Positions 34,151 through 48,500 of a stretch of 64,000 nucleotides of DNA are shown piece by piece. The stretch lies in NCBI RefSeq assembly GCF_009870125.1, contig NC_046681.1, forward strand, positions 25,194,001 to 25,258,000, written 5' to 3'. The stretch is from Drosophila pseudoobscura (lineage: Eukaryota; Arthropoda; Insecta; Diptera; Drosophilidae). The notes under the pieces were generated by a model. That model was not told the origin of the DNA. It did not search any database and saw only the letters and a program-made list of their open reading frames with translations. Position 1 is the first letter of the stretch, and every line of letters begins with the position of its first letter. The position numbers and the translations under genes are program-made.

Positions 34151-37100
34151 TTTTTTGTGTATCGAAACAAAATGATAATATTTCCTTGAATATGTCTGAT
34201 CGTGCTTCCAGTGGGATATACATGAGAACAGGGAATTGTGTGAATACAAAAAAAAGATCACCGGTGAGAAACATATCATTTCACAGAAACTCAAACGGAG
34301 GGCGCGGCATTTCTAGACGTATGTTTGAGTCGTTTGCCGTATCCACGTGTCGTATGAGTAACGCTGAAATATTATGTATTGCTCATCAAATACGACACAT
34401 ATAAATACCCCTTAGAATGTACCAATCTATTGCCATCCATCCATCCGTGAGGCGTATGGCGGCTGAAACGATAAAGTAAACATTGTAGGTTACCAAATAA
34501 AAAAATTCTGATGATTCACTTTTTGCTCCATTTCACCAGCAAACGCGCAGCCAGCAACATTCTCTCCGCCATCAGAACGCCCAAACGCTGCACTTTTCTC
34601 CATACATTTTTTCCTCCATTTTTCCTCGTTGTTGAAGGTTTTTTTCGTATTTTTTTGGGTTGCAATTTTCTGGGCTGCATTGCGAACTTTTGCACCAGCG
34701 AAGCGCAGAGGCGAAAAATGTCTGGAAAAAAGAAGCAACAAATATGTTGAAAATGCGCGCTTACATAACACACATTTGGTCGAAGTTTGGGGGCCCGCCC
34801 GTCCCCGTTTTGGGGAGTTTGGGTTGCATGCAGGTGGCTGGAGGGGGGCTGGAGGCCAAGTGGCTACCGGTTACGTCGTTGCCTTTGTTTCCCTGCGATT
34901 GAGTGACGCCGCCTCGTCATCAGCGCGAGGGTTGTCTGTACGGTAATCAAATGGAGAGTGGGGATCACTATTCTTGTGTGGATTTGTAGAGTTTATTCCC
35001 CGAGAAAGAGATGAGAGTATTTCCTGTTCGCTTTCTTCTAATCCATCTACAAGGGTACGCTCTATGCAGTATGCTGTATCGAAAAGTGTAAAAGAGAAGA
35101 CTCGAAAATGCAAAAACAATATACAGACATGCCCCACCGCGGATCTACAACCCTTTTCAGGGTCTATTTATTCCTTCAGACTTGGACTGCTATTTCTAGA
35201 AAATTTTGTCATTGTATAGTTTATCAGGAAAAAGTTTCATCAGGGAATTTTTTAGCCCATCGCTAGTCTCATGCTCCCTCCTTCCCTCTCTCTAGCCAGC
35301 CTCTGTTCTGTTGGTGCTCTTCACTCTCTAGGCCAGTCTTTGCACACATCTTTTTTTTGCATCTTTTAACAGCATCTATGGCCCCATTTTAAGCCCTCTT
35401 TATAGACTTTATCTTAGCCCATCTCTGGGATCTCTTGGTTTCAAGTTCCTCTCGCTCCTGCCTCTATTATTTCTTTGTCATTTGGCGGCAGTTGGTTTTT
35501 GCCTTCTGTCTAGGCCAGGGACCGGGACTTATGAGACACAATCCAAGGCAGCGAGGAGGCTAAGAGACGTGGCCAAATGGCCATATAAATATCTGTATGC
35601 CTGCCTCCGGCTCAGGGCCCGCATTTCACGTGATTTTGCTGCTGCTGCTGCCACAGCTCTTATATGTAATGATTATGAAATAAAAATGCTGCTGTTGCCG
35701 TTGCTGCTGCTGCAGTTTGCAGTTTTTTTTCTATAGGTTCAATGACCCCCAAGTCGAGCATGAGAGCTGCTGCGATTGTGTTTTGTGGCAAGTGCATTGT
35801 ACAGGTTTTTCCTTGTGTTGCCAAAAAAAAAAAAAACACACAACACACCGAGAAGAAACTCTATGGAAAATGAATTTCGAATGCGGCGACGCTTGAGATA
35901 CACTTTCGAAAGTTAAGAAACTCCCATGAAACCGAGTCTTAGCCACCCCCCGAAATGCTTGCCTTTTGGTTATACCCCTCGCTGGCCATAGGGTGCGGTA
36001 CACACAAAATAAGGCCCATAAAAAAGCCTTGCGTGTCCATGAGCTGTGCCTCGCGGAGTCGAGTCAAGTCTCTGCTGCGGCTGGCATTTTCAGCCGTCAC
36101 GAAGTCTGCCGCCAAAAAGCCAGGCAGCAGAGACAACAGCCAACAACAACAATACATTCAAAACGGGGGCAAAGATGGGAGGGGTAAGGGGCAAGGGGAG
36201 ATACTGGAAATCAGGTCAACAGCTTCGGGCCCTGTTTTAATTGTTGCCTGTTGCCGCCTGCCCTGACAAATTCTCTGTGTGGCAAGTGTCGCAGAAGTGG
36301 CTGTCCTTGCGCCAAACTGGAACTTGATTTCCTTGCCAATCAATTCTCACTTAAGGCTCCACGCTTGGCTCCAGGCCTCCGCCTGTCCTCTCCTGTCCTC
36401 CTGCTGCTGCTTCTCCATGTCCTCTGCTTGCCCTCTGTGTCCTCGCTGCTCTCCCCAGCCTTAAATTGATTCTATCACCATCTCTTTTGCACATGCGTGC
36501 GACTGACGCGTTACTTTATTCATTCATTGATTCAGGAGCCAGTCTGCTCACTGGAGCCGCACACACACCCCGGATACCAGTTTCAACAACGCAATTCCAG
36601 CTTCGTGCGTGTTTTCGCATACCCTTTTCAGAGGGTACTACGCTATTTACAGCACTGAAACTTTAAAAAGGTCGAAAGTTTCAGAGGCACAAGCGAAAAG
36701 ACGCAATAGGGATGACCCGAGAGTGCAAAAACAAAATACACCAATAATGCTCGACTCGAGTGTGTTTTAATGGATCTTCTAAGGGTATTGCATGCCTCGA
36801 CACTCAAAGGGTAGAATTTTCGTCATTTTTTTTATAGTCTGCTGCTGACGCAAAATGTCCTGTCACACCCACTCACGGACTCGCAAACATTCGCTCAAAC
36901 ATTCATTCACTTGCGTAGCAGGGAGACATCTGCCCACACCCACACACAATGGGTTTTATGTTGTCCCACATTTTGTGATGTCGATGCCGTCCCTTACTTT
37001 AAGGGCTTACCAAGCGACCAGGCAATGGCATAATTTCTCCAAGTCCTACCCCCCGCAACGAACCGATTTGACACAGTTTTCAGAATGAATAGAGAGGGCG

Positions 37101-38261
37101 AGGAATTCTAAGGAATAGGACCCAAGCCGAAGGAGTGCTGTACTGGACAAAGTCATTGCACTCGCCGCACTCAAGGAGAAGGACTTTTCCGTGCAGAAAG
37201 CCAACAGCTGCTTGGCCCAGTTTTTCATGTAACACGTTTCAAAGTTCGTTTTGAAACGCACTTAAGGCGTGGCCTAAACCGATTTCCACCCACTCATATC
37301 ATATGCAAATAGGAGGCGAAACCCTCAAGGGAACTCGTGTTCGTTTCACTCCCCAACAGGTGACCCACTTATTTCACAAAATGTCACTTGTTTCGGTACT
37401 GTAATTACTTGTTAAGGACATCAAGGAGACTTGCTAACTTTGACTTTCATAACTATTTGATGTTGAGGTTGTGGTTGGTTTTGTGCAATGCTCGTAGAAG
37501 GAATTTCATTATGTAAACATCGCTTCAAAGGATTTCTTTCGTAAGGATGTTGGTGCTGTTGGTTTTCAAACTTTACTTGAGGTTTTGCCACAAGAAATTA
37601 GGTTTTATTAGAGGAAAAATATTCCCTAATGGGAGTTTCTTATTTCTTTTTATTATACATAATGTTTATTTCGTGTCATTCGATGATTTTACTATGAAAT
37701 ACCGAAATGTATCGTTGTTATTTGACATTTATAGATATCTATGATTTATAGATTTTAATATATAGTATATAGATAATTTATTGGCGTTATCGGTTAGAAA
37801 ATGTATAATTTATTCACATATATATAAGATATCTTGAGAATTGATCAGAGTTATCGAAAACTATCGATGGTATTGATCCTTTATCGATGGAAAGCACATC
37901 CAAAAATTGGTTTTAGTCATATTAAAATAAGTAAGATCCAACATACTCGTATATTTAAAACGAATCCATAAATTTCAAGAGCTATTAAATATTAAATTAA
38001 TTAGTTTCCAATTGAATACTTCCCATTTAGACAATATTCAATCGAGGGCCGAGTGTGTCTTGATGTTGAAAGCAGAACCCGCCTAAAACTTGATTAGTTG
38101 CACAACTTTGTTATCTCGAGTTCCTTTCATGAGGATTACTTTCCTCCCCACAGCCCACACTTGATTCTATTATAATCCATCATGATCCCGTGCTCGGGAC
38201 GGGGGACTAACTTTTGTGTTCTGTGGCTGCCTGAAGTACGAACAGAAACAATTTAGTTTTC

Positions 38262-38312
38262 CCCGAGTACCCGAGTCTCCGAGCCTCCGAGTCTCCGAGC
38301 CTCCGAGTCCCC
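38262..38312. repeat. CCGAGTC/CCGAGCC minisatellite
   Basis: Six to seven copies of a 7-9 bp unit, TCCGAGTC alternating with TCCGAGCC, in tandem; the higher-order period is about 17-18 bp. Confidence 0.75.
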
Positions 38313-39678
38313 GTTGAAGCTAATAACTTGGGTGGTGGAGCTTTGGTGTAGTGGAAAATTACTTGGAAGCCTCAAAAGTTTTCCCCTCTTTGCTAACTGA
38401 CGCAAATTGCAGCAAGCATTACGTGTGTGGCCGCGAGAGTCGACTCGACTTGAGTCTTGACCCAAACGTTGTTTCTGTTGCACTTGCGTCACTCCACGCC
38501 GCCCACAACATTTTGTGGCATGTCTTTCGGGGTCTGGTCTGTCAATTGTCGGGGCGATTAACCCATTGTGTCCAATGATTAGCACCAGAAACGCTTAACA
38601 CCTGTTTAGCATGATTTAAATGCTTATTCAGCGTAAAACGAGCTATTTTGGGCCTCTAATTGAGTTGTTGATGTCTGCCATGTTTCGCCTGCCTGACATT
38701 CGCCCCGCGGCAGACGCCATGTTTAATCTGCGCTAAAGTCCAATAGAAAGAAAAGAGAGGAGGTAAACAGGAGGCAAACAGAGAGAGAGAGAAACAGAGA
38801 GGGACTTACAGTGCGTGTCTGTACTGAATGGCAGTTGGTGTAGTCATTTTTTGGCTCATTTGACCTCCGGGATGTCAATATTTCTGTGACATTCGCCGCT
38901 TTTCTCAGCTTCTTTTGGATGACATCTCGCGACACTGCGACATGACATCGTGTCAGGCCATTAGCATAAACGTTTTAATTAGCAGCCGCTGGACCCGAGA
39001 GAGTTAATCGATTCATGGCGCAACATTTCTGTTCTGTGCTCAGTCGTAGTCCCACAGCCCACAGTCGGTCTCTGCTTAGTTTTGTGTCGATTTTCAGTTT
39101 AGTTAAGTTAGTCATTGTAAACTGTCCAATTGAATTCAATTGAGTTGCGCTCCGTTTGATTTCATTAGCTTAAATTGGGTGTATTTTAACATTTAGATAA
39201 GTCCGCTCAAGTCCAGGGGCTAATGCCCGTTCTCAGACTGTTAATAACTCTATATACATACGTGCTTATAAGTATATACATATATACCTGTTGACTTTAA
39301 TTTTGTGTGTGTACCTGCGGCACCTTGAGGAAAACTAGACACACTCGTAGCATAATATTGACATACATATGAGAGAATTGCACATCAACACCAGTCGAAC
39401 CGAATCGAAACGAAGCGAAACGAAACGAAACAAATCGAGTTCTCAATTGAGTCGAGATTCGATGTAAAACAAAATGGAAATTGTTTAGGCAATTAATGAG
39501 GCTTAAGTGCTTTAATATTTCTTTCGAAGAGGAGCCGCAGGGGAGTTCTCTATTTGCAGGCTTATTATGTGATTCAGATAGGGCATGTCCATGGAGTAGA
39601 AAAGGTTTGCTTTTCGGTTGGCGCTTCGGTGCATTAATTCATTAGTGGATAAGATAGGTTGCTATCGAAGAGGCACTT

Positions 39679-39972
39679 TGGTGACCCCGTTCCGAATTAA
39701 TTTAGGGATTAAATTTAAAAGAAAATGTGGGACTTAAAGTGAATAAATTTTAACTTTACGGAATGGTGACCCCAACAAAATCTTTTCCATGGCTTGGTGA
39801 CCCTTAAAAATGCTTCTGCATAAAGTGTGGACCCCAATCGGAGAGGTAAATGAGTATAATGGCGACCCCAGCAAACAATTTCCTTTGTAATTACATTTTA
39901 CGAATAATATGTAGAATAGAAAAAGTGGTGACCCCAAACTCAATATTTTTCCACACAAAATGGTGAACGCAA
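39679..39972 (+). repeat. Spaced array of TGGTGACCCCAA words
   Basis: Seven related words lie in about 290 bp: 39679 (exact TGGTGACCCC), 39764 (exact), 39795 (TGGTGACCC), 39826 (TGTGGACCCCAA), 39860 (TGGCGACCCCA), 39926 (exact TGGTGACCCCAA) and 39961 (TGGTGAACGCAA). From the second on, steps are 31, 31, 34, 66 and 35 bp, that is near multiples of about 33 bp. The spacers are AT-rich and diverged. It may be an old tandem repeat or a regulatory cluster, since the complement contains GGGGTCA, a nuclear-receptor half-site. Confidence 0.6.
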
Positions 39973-40177
39973 TTATCACAAATGTTTTTTGGGATCATCA
40001 TTACAATGTAACCCACTAGGCTTGTAAGTTTTCTTTTGACTTTGACATCGTGCATCATCAAGCAACGTTCCATATTAATTAGAAGTCATTTCAGTCATAT
40101 GAACACGAGTACTCGTACTACACATATTCTTATCTACTTAGCATAGCAAAGTACACTCTTGAACCGCCTTGGATACG

Positions 40178-40248
40178 CACACATACACACAGACACACAT
40201 ACACACACACACACATACACACATACACACACACACACACACACACAA
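40178..40248. repeat. CA dinucleotide microsatellite
   Basis: About 70 bp of nearly pure CA with a few CATA interruptions, in the first sky intron. Confidence 0.9.
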
Positions 40249-42596
40249 CCTGTCTTCTAGCCTCAAAACTAAAGTGACGGCAGCCGTCGTCCGCCTGCGA
40301 CACCTTCTATCGGACATCAGAAATCAAGCAAACGCAGCGATCTATCAGACATGTCTGTCTCCCCAGCCCACCACCCCCTTCCGTCGCCCCTAGACCAGCG
40401 TCAAAGCGCCCCAAAGTGAAATGTGGTTCTGTCGTTTTTTACGAGTAGCCTGCAGTTGACGGGGGAAAATCATTAAGAGTGTCAAATGAAAATGAAAAAA
40501 TAAAACACGAGAACAAAAAAATACGTGGCAAAATTGTTGCTGGTGTTGTTTATTTTTGCTGTACTTTTCTTGGGCGTACTGTTCTGTTGTTTATTTTTCA
40601 ATGCGTATGCACTTAGCATTTCATTAGAAATTTGCAATTTAATTTTTCATTTTCTTGGGCGCTCACTTTGTGCATGCGAATTGTGACAAAAACAGCAAAA
40701 CATTTCCGAGTAATTGCCGTGCGTCGAGTGGTTTGGTGGGGGGTAATTGAGACCAAAGTTTTTGGTTATATCACACAAATGCTTTATGATAAATAGCCTG
40801 GAGCTTAAAAGACTGCCACCAGGTGTGGATATGCGGTAAAAAATTCTGGAAGAAAAATTTGAGCATAATTTGGGGGAATATTAAGTATACGCAACTTTTT
40901 CACAGGCGGAATAGATGGGTATTTTATTTTAATTTAATATTACAACATTTTGTAGGGTAATTTCAAATATATGTAAAGTTAATTTGGAATTTATTGAAGC
41001 CAAATGACTGCATAGACGTTGATGCGTCTAAGCCTTAAGACTCTGGGGGAAAGACCCTTATGTTCCATACCATTCCAATGCCAAACGAATTTGGTGCTTC
41101 TAGTATGTTATGGTAGATCTGTTTTCTAGTATATTTAATTATGTATTCTCTGTTATGAATAATGCATATATTATGGGATCTATGCCGCTTTTATGTTATT
41201 TCTAGTATTTCCTAGTATTTTTCTGTTATTTCCTGATATTTGAAGTTTTTGGTATTTCTAGTTTTTTTTTCGTATTTCTTTATTGTATTGTATTATTTCT
41301 GTATTGTTTTTCAAAATTTTAAGTATTTTTTTGTTGGTATTTTTAGTATTTTCCGGTATGTTTTGGTATTTTCTCTGAAATTTGTTGTATTTAATTACGA
41401 ATCTTATTTCATACTAGTATCTTTTATTTTTCATGTCATCGTCTCTTGTCATCATCTTTATTTGAAGCTGTTTCTCGCAGTCCTTATCTGATTTATATCA
41501 ACGAAATTTACCAAAATGTACAATAAAAAATCACGTGAAATTGTTTATTTAAATAAATTGCTTACCAATTCGTAGTATATTATAAGTGAGGAGAATTTGT
41601 ATGGCGAAATGAAATATTTGTGCCGGTTTTTCTCATTCTCATTCTCGGATTTTTGTTTGGTTTAATTAGAAATCAAACCGGCTGCTGCCGTTGCTGTTGC
41701 TGGTGCTGCTGTCAGCGGCCACCCTCAGCAAAGTCAGAGCCACCTCATACAATGTACGAGTGTATATGTATATATATTATAAATCTGACCAGTTGGCTGT
41801 TGTTTTTTTTTTTTTATGACTGGCCCCGCAATAAATGCCCGGCCAAGTATTTTATGGGCCAATGGCGCCTTTAGCATTATCTACAATTAACTTGTATGTA
41901 GATGGGTCATGTCATTGAACCGATTACGGATCGGTGGATAAACATTCGGTATTCTAAATGGCAAGGATTTCCTTCCACAAATGATATCTTGTCTAATTGA
42001 TTGATGTTGATTGACTACGAGAGTTGATTGTTGATTGTTTATGCAATTGGAAAACAATCGGAATGAAATAATAAACAAATTTCCGCCTCTCTTTTACGTT
42101 TATTTGCAGACTTGGAAGCGCGCCCACACCTTCGATTTGATTAAAGTATATCACAGCTATGCTCTCGCTGTATTTGTCCTAAATCGTTCACTATAATGAA
42201 TTCTGCGCGGCATCATCGTATTGGAGTATTTCTGTCTCCATAAGTTTGCTGAGAAACACCAACATCAAAAGTTGAATACTAAAAAGAAAGAAAAAAAAAA
42301 CAACATCAAATTCTATAAATCAAAACAAGGAACAACAAATTCAACAAATCAAAAGGAACACCAAAATTGTATAAATATCTAAAAGTTTTCTAGTCAAACA
42401 ATAAAAGAAACAACGAAGGAGATTTACTCATCAACTGCCTCCTGCCCAAAACAGTAACACAAACAGAAACGGAAACCCGAAGTAAGGTGTAAGGTCTTGG
42501 AGTGGTCTCTGAGCCAAAACCCAAATCAAAAAGTTGACAGCGACGGAAAGTGACCCAAAGGAGGGCACACACACGACTGCAAACCTGGCCAAAAAG

Positions 42597-45500
42597 ATGC
42601 CATACCATCGGAGTGGAGACGCCTCGGCACAGGCCGACAAATTGAGCGGCATTGTGGAGGAGAGCGATCTGTATGAGGGGTTTGCGCCGCATGTCGAGAC
42701 CTCGGAAATCAAAACCCTTGACTTTTACAATCTGCCCAAGCCAACCGGTAAGTAAAGTCTTCTTTTTGGTTTTTATATAATATCCATATTTCTGGGGGCT
42801 TTTAAAAATTTGTTTTTGCATTCTCGGGCCACAAATAGATCACACAGCTGCGTCCACGCACGCTGGTGCATCTTTCTGGCACCTGGGAAAGGTCGTGCTG
42901 TAAAAAATTAGGTCATGTTTGAAAAAAGACTTGAAAAAGGTTACTGAGGTTTTAACGAGGTGTGAAACAGATTCCAAGACGACATCAAGTGCGAGAGGAT
43001 CTGTTCTGGCCGTTTGCCCACTGAAAGTGAGGATCGTGTCATCTCATCTTTCGGCATCACGGGTCGGGTTTTGATTATTTTTCCGCCCACATTTCTGATG
43101 ATTGGTGTCGTACTTTACATTTCCACATGTGTGTGTGTGTGTGTGTGTGTGTGTATACTGCCTGGAGCCTTCGGATGAATATACTGTGGATTGCGCGATG
43201 AAATTCGTGAAGGTTCCATACTGCATACATAAGTATTACGATTTGGATTATCAGAGTATGAAGAACTGGAGATGTTTATTGATGAGGCCTATCTCGTGAT
43301 TACCGTGACTCTATACTACCGATTGGGACTTGTATCAAGAGGCTACATTTATTATGCTTATAAATAAATACAAATTTCTATAGATATATCAATACCGAAA
43401 AACAATTTCGGAATCATAGAAATTATGATAGCCCTTTCACTTCCTCTCATCAATTTTATATCCTTTTTTGTTTACAAATGCAAAAGATATAAATGAGAAT
43501 TGATGCAAATAAACAAGACATAAATCCCAATAAAAGCCAAAAACAATTGGTGATTAAAATTAAATGATTATTTTTGGGAAACTCAGTGCAAAAACAAAAA
43601 AATCGCCTCAAGAGGTCGTATATTTCAGCGATTCTTCAGGTACCTGAAGGTAGTGCCCACGCCAAAGAATCACACGTATCATATGATCCACAGACGATCC
43701 TCGAGCACATGTTCTTTTGTTATTGTGTGGGAACAATTTTAATTTATATCTTTCCCGAAAGGAATATTTGTTTTCTTTTTAATTGCGTTTCGGGCAAAAT
43801 TCGAGTACATTAATCAGAAGAGCAGAAAACAAAAATCAAACAAACAAATACAGATATAAATTAATTATAGGCATTTGCAAAAATAATCAAAGGCAATAAT
43901 AATATTTCCACTCTGCAGTCGCCTGCCCCCAAGCCAGAAACCCCAACGGGTTTATTTTTCGCTGGAGAACCATTTCGAGAGATCTCTCGGACCAGCAGTT
44001 TCTTTTCAGTTTTTTTTGTGATTTTTTTGGCTATTACAGCACGCAAGCGTAAAATGAAATAAAATTCAAATATTTATAGTTATTTATGAAAAACCCGACG
44101 GCAACCGACTGTCAAATTAATGCAGTCCGCTCTGTGCTCTGTGTAAATATTGCCCAGGGCAGAAAAATATTTTATTTAAATACAGAGTCGTACAGTTAAC
44201 GAAAAAGTTAAAATAATTGACAGGATTTCGTATAGGATTGTACGGAAAGAAGTGTCCCTAATCGAACGGGAACAAGGAGAATAGTTATTCTACGATTTCT
44301 TAAGCAATATCCTGTTTTTACCACAAGAAATAACTTTAATTTAGCTGAACATGAACTGGTACAAAAAAGGATTATAACCTGAATTCCAGGGGGTATACAA
44401 CGGAATCCTGAATAGCCCCTCCAGAGTAGTCTGAATGTCCAAGAATCTGCATCAGTGATGACTACTTTGTTTAAATTATATTTAAATCATACTGAAAACC
44501 CCTCCATGTTTATAGAGTATCGCTTTGTGTCTGCCCTACAAGTGCCCCAAGTAAATTTTCCTTTTTGTTTACACTTTTCGCTCTTCAATCAGAATTTCCT
44601 TCGGAAAATGGAATTATTTCTGTTTATTTTTCTTTTGAAAATGCAAATTGCAATTTACATGTGATTTTTACAACGAAATTTCTGCCCTTGCTCGAACCTT
44701 ATTTACACAGTGAACAGGGTCCGAGAATTTTCGCACTTAAACCAAACATCAAACAATCGAAAGCTTATCCATCTCGGAAATAACACGATTCGAAAAGGGT
44801 ACAAGACACCAACAAGTGTTGACCCAAATAGCACAAACAATAATATTGACAGATAGATACATACTTATGGATATATGCATGTATACACTTTTCGATACGA
44901 AGGAAAACCAAAGCAAAAGTGATATATAATTGCGTCTTATGATTGCCAGAAAAACTGCAAATTCGATGCATTTCCATGCGAGTTATGCCATCAAAGCCAA
45001 TTGCATTTAACAGCTTTACAAAAATTCTGTTTACGCTGCATTCGATTATGGTTTATGGTGGGGCGAATGAATATGGATATTGAATATACTTGTACTCGTA
45101 CTCGTATGATTTGATTTTGTATTGGTTCGAAAGAGAGGCGAAAGAAGGGTCTTGGGTTAGGTAAGTCTTATTTCAGAATGAAGATAGCTATGGGGATACT
45201 TTTACATGCTTGGGATCCGAAAAGCCTGGAGAACCATCATGAATGTTTTTAAACATCGTTAAGATAAGATATCTCTTACTAGAATAACACATTCCTTCAT
45301 AAGAGATTCTAATTAATATTAAATACTAAAAAGAAAACTGAATCTACTAAATAAAAGTACTATGCCAAGAGATTTGACAGGATACAAATACTAAAAATAT
45401 ACCAAAATATCGCTAGAGCGGACAGAAATACTGAAAATACTACTTTATTAAAATACTGAATTTACTGCATACAGCATTTAGTAATACAAAATACTACACT

Positions 45501-48500
45501 AAAATGTTTGATGGGATGAAAACACAGAAAATATACTGCAACATCGTTTAAGTGGATAAAAATACTAAAAATACACGCATCAGCTCAAAAGAACTTTCTC
45601 GATTGAGTACACACTGGCTATCTTCTTCGAGTTTTTCCAAGAATTTCCGCCTTCATAAGTAACTGCTCGTACCACCCTCGCTGTGGGCTAACGCGCTTGT
45701 CAGAATGCCAAATGGCGAAATCCACTAAATGCAATTTCAATTCCAAATGCAATCAGGCGATCCCAGCCAATCGAACCATTAGTGGGGCACTCTACCGTCT
45801 CCATCCTCCACGTATTCCCATATCCCCTCGGAACCATAACGCCAGAATTCCTCCCTCGCGACGCCTGTCGACATCGACATCGACATCGAGATTGGCCTTG
45901 ATTTTGATTTACAAAATAATGAGCCTTGTGCACACACAGTTCCATTACGAGTGTGTGCATATGGATAAATGGATAAATGGATAAAACCCAATTATATATG
46001 GAAGTATATGGAAGAAATTTGTTCTTTGCGAAACGAACCAATGCAAATTGATTAATCGAATAAAATCACGCCACGGGTTCCTTTTGAGGCACTGCGTAGG
46101 TTGACTAGAATTTCCATTGGGTCTATACTTTTTCGATATTATCTATATTTCATAAATAAGATTTAATATTTGATGCACACGTAGACACCAAGATTCCACA
46201 GATGATTCTCTCTCTCGGGGATCGTGGATCGGGGACCGCTGTGAGTGGGCAAACAAATAAAAATATTCACGTTTTTATGGTACTCTTGGCCGGCATCCAA
46301 TTAATTTGTTTATAAATAAATGCAATTTTCATCATCACTTTTGCCTCCTCCTGTTGTGGTTTTCTGCTTATGTTTTCTGGCTTTCTGATAAAAGTTTTTT
46401 CCCCCAATTTAAATCTGCTGCTGAGCATGTGATTGGGAATGGGATAATGAGATAAAATATGTTATTCCACAGGAGAATTATGGGGGCGGCAACATTTTGT
46501 ATTTATTTTCGCTTAAATTTAATAAGAAAAATTTGCGTTGCAGATATGTTAAAATATGGATATATTTTGATGGATGTCTGACATTATAAAATGAATTCGA
46601 ATTAAACAAGGAATAAAAAATGATAAAGTTAAAAATATTAGATCACAAATTGTTCGAAGAATTTACAAGATATGTTGAAAGGAATTTCGAAAAAGGAAAC
46701 CAAAGAATTTCCATATAATTTAGGGGTTTATGAAGGATTCCCTTCTTAATGGAACCATAAAAAGTTCTTATGCACAAACCCTATACACATACATACATAT
46801 GTCTGTTGGAAATTTTAACTAACTCAATAGATATCATAAAAAAAGGTTCCTGGAGTGTATTTGTCTTGAAAACCCCGATGAGAATCGTACGAAGAAGTTT
46901 ACTTGGATTATTTGAATGTTAAAAATGTTCAATAATTGCCTTAATGCAAATTATGAACAAAACCGAACACTCCATAGATGAAATACAGCAGATACCCAAT
47001 GAAAGACTCTGATGGCTGTCAACTAGCATGATCAATCGCATCTGTGAAGCGTACATACATATAGTATCTATCTATCTATAGTCGTACATCGTTGGCTAAT
47101 TTTAAATATCTATATGTAGATATATTTTGGTGGTATTTTCCGTGTCGCACAGGCCACGTGCCATCTGCAGCAACAATTCGGATAGAAATAATCATTTTGA
47201 TGGCTTAAAGTCGAGAATTTATTTGTTGTTTGTTAGCAATAATAACATTTTTGCTTACGCAAGCGAAATGGAAACAGAATATTCTTCCCCAATTCTTCCC
47301 CCGCTGACGTGCAACCCCTTAGGAAAATACGTTTTTGTTTTGCTATTTAATGCCAAATGAAATTATGTTTTAGGCAAAGCAAAAAAAAAAAGAAAACAAA
47401 AACTAAAGGCATAAATTTTAATTTAAAGGAATTTTTTATGTTCCACTTGTGAGATCGGAAAATGTTTTTTCCAAAAAATCATCTAAGAAATATTTGTATT
47501 TCGGATGAAAAATTTTCCACTGGCAATCAGGCGATCTTCTATATATACATACATATATTTGTATACATATTTTGTGTGTGTGTGTATGAGAAATTTTCGA
47601 TAGTCCCAATAATTGTTTAAAAACTTGTGGCACACGCCCCTTCGCGGACACCTTGCCCCATCTGCCTGGCCAGAAAGCACGTGCTGCTGCCTCTGCCTCT
47701 GAAAATATGCGAAAAGTGTGCCTCGAAAGATTTTTCTCAGCATTCTGTAACCGACACAAACTGGTTTTCGCGAATTTCTTTCAGCATTTATACGCTCACA
47801 GAGGGTACTATGGATTTTCGGCAGATATATGTATATTTGCAATGCAGAGAGGGATCGTCTAAGAATTTACATATTCGCGTCTGTTTCTTAGTTTAAGACC
47901 CATCTGGATGAAACTCTACAAGACTATCTCATTGATCCACGACCTATATAGATCAGAACCGACAAGATCGAATCACTATATCATATCGAAGCGAAGTCTT
48001 TGTGAAACAAAATGTTCTTGGTACTGAAGATATTCGCATTGAATTCAAAAATCTCTAGCTTACTGTGCAAAGATCGAACGAAGGATCATTGGTCGATCTT
48101 GGACACCGACGATCATATTGGTGAATGACCAAGTGAACGAGGATGATCCTTAGAAACGACCGATCTCGAAGGGTATCTGCAGCTTCGTCTCCCCTAAAGC
48201 TAGCTTTTCCGTGTCGGGTTTTGTTTATTTATATTTCGTTTCGTTTCGTTTTCTCTTTGTTTCCTTCTCTGTTTTGGTTTTTGTCTTTATTTTTAGTCCA
48301 TTTCTGTTTTTATTCATTTTCAAGAGGATTCTTCGGTTAATTTTTATTATTATTATTTTTTTTACAATTTTTGTTTTGCATTTTGTATATCGTTTATGTA
48401 TGTATGTATGCAAGTCACTTGCTCGCATATTTTATAGTCACCAAAATTTCTGTTTTTGTTTTTTTGCTATACATTCTTGATGTATAATTCATTGGGATTT

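Larger units (their letters stand above)
24379..42109 (+). other. Long first intron of sky (about 17.7 kb)
   Basis: No coding exon is convincing here. Contents are AT-rich unique DNA, microsatellites, clusters of TTATCCG/CGGATAA words (28.3-28.7, 30.6-31.05, 32.6-32.8 kb), a palindromic GTACGGCC array (30126-30147), a CAGGC run (33508-33535), TAGTATTT runs (33.9-34.15 and 41.2-41.4 kb), a TCCGAGCC minisatellite (38265-38312) and a spaced TGGTGACCCCA array (39679-39972). The intron ends with a good acceptor TTTATTTGCAG at 42109. Confidence 0.6.

Noticed and set aside
39679..39972. CRISPR-like reading of the regularly spaced TGGTGACCCCA words
   Set aside because: Animal nuclear DNA, diverged words, short core and no cas genes.
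42390..42821. 143-codon minus-strand frame
   Set aside because: It is the antisense of the first sky coding exon and its 5' UTR.
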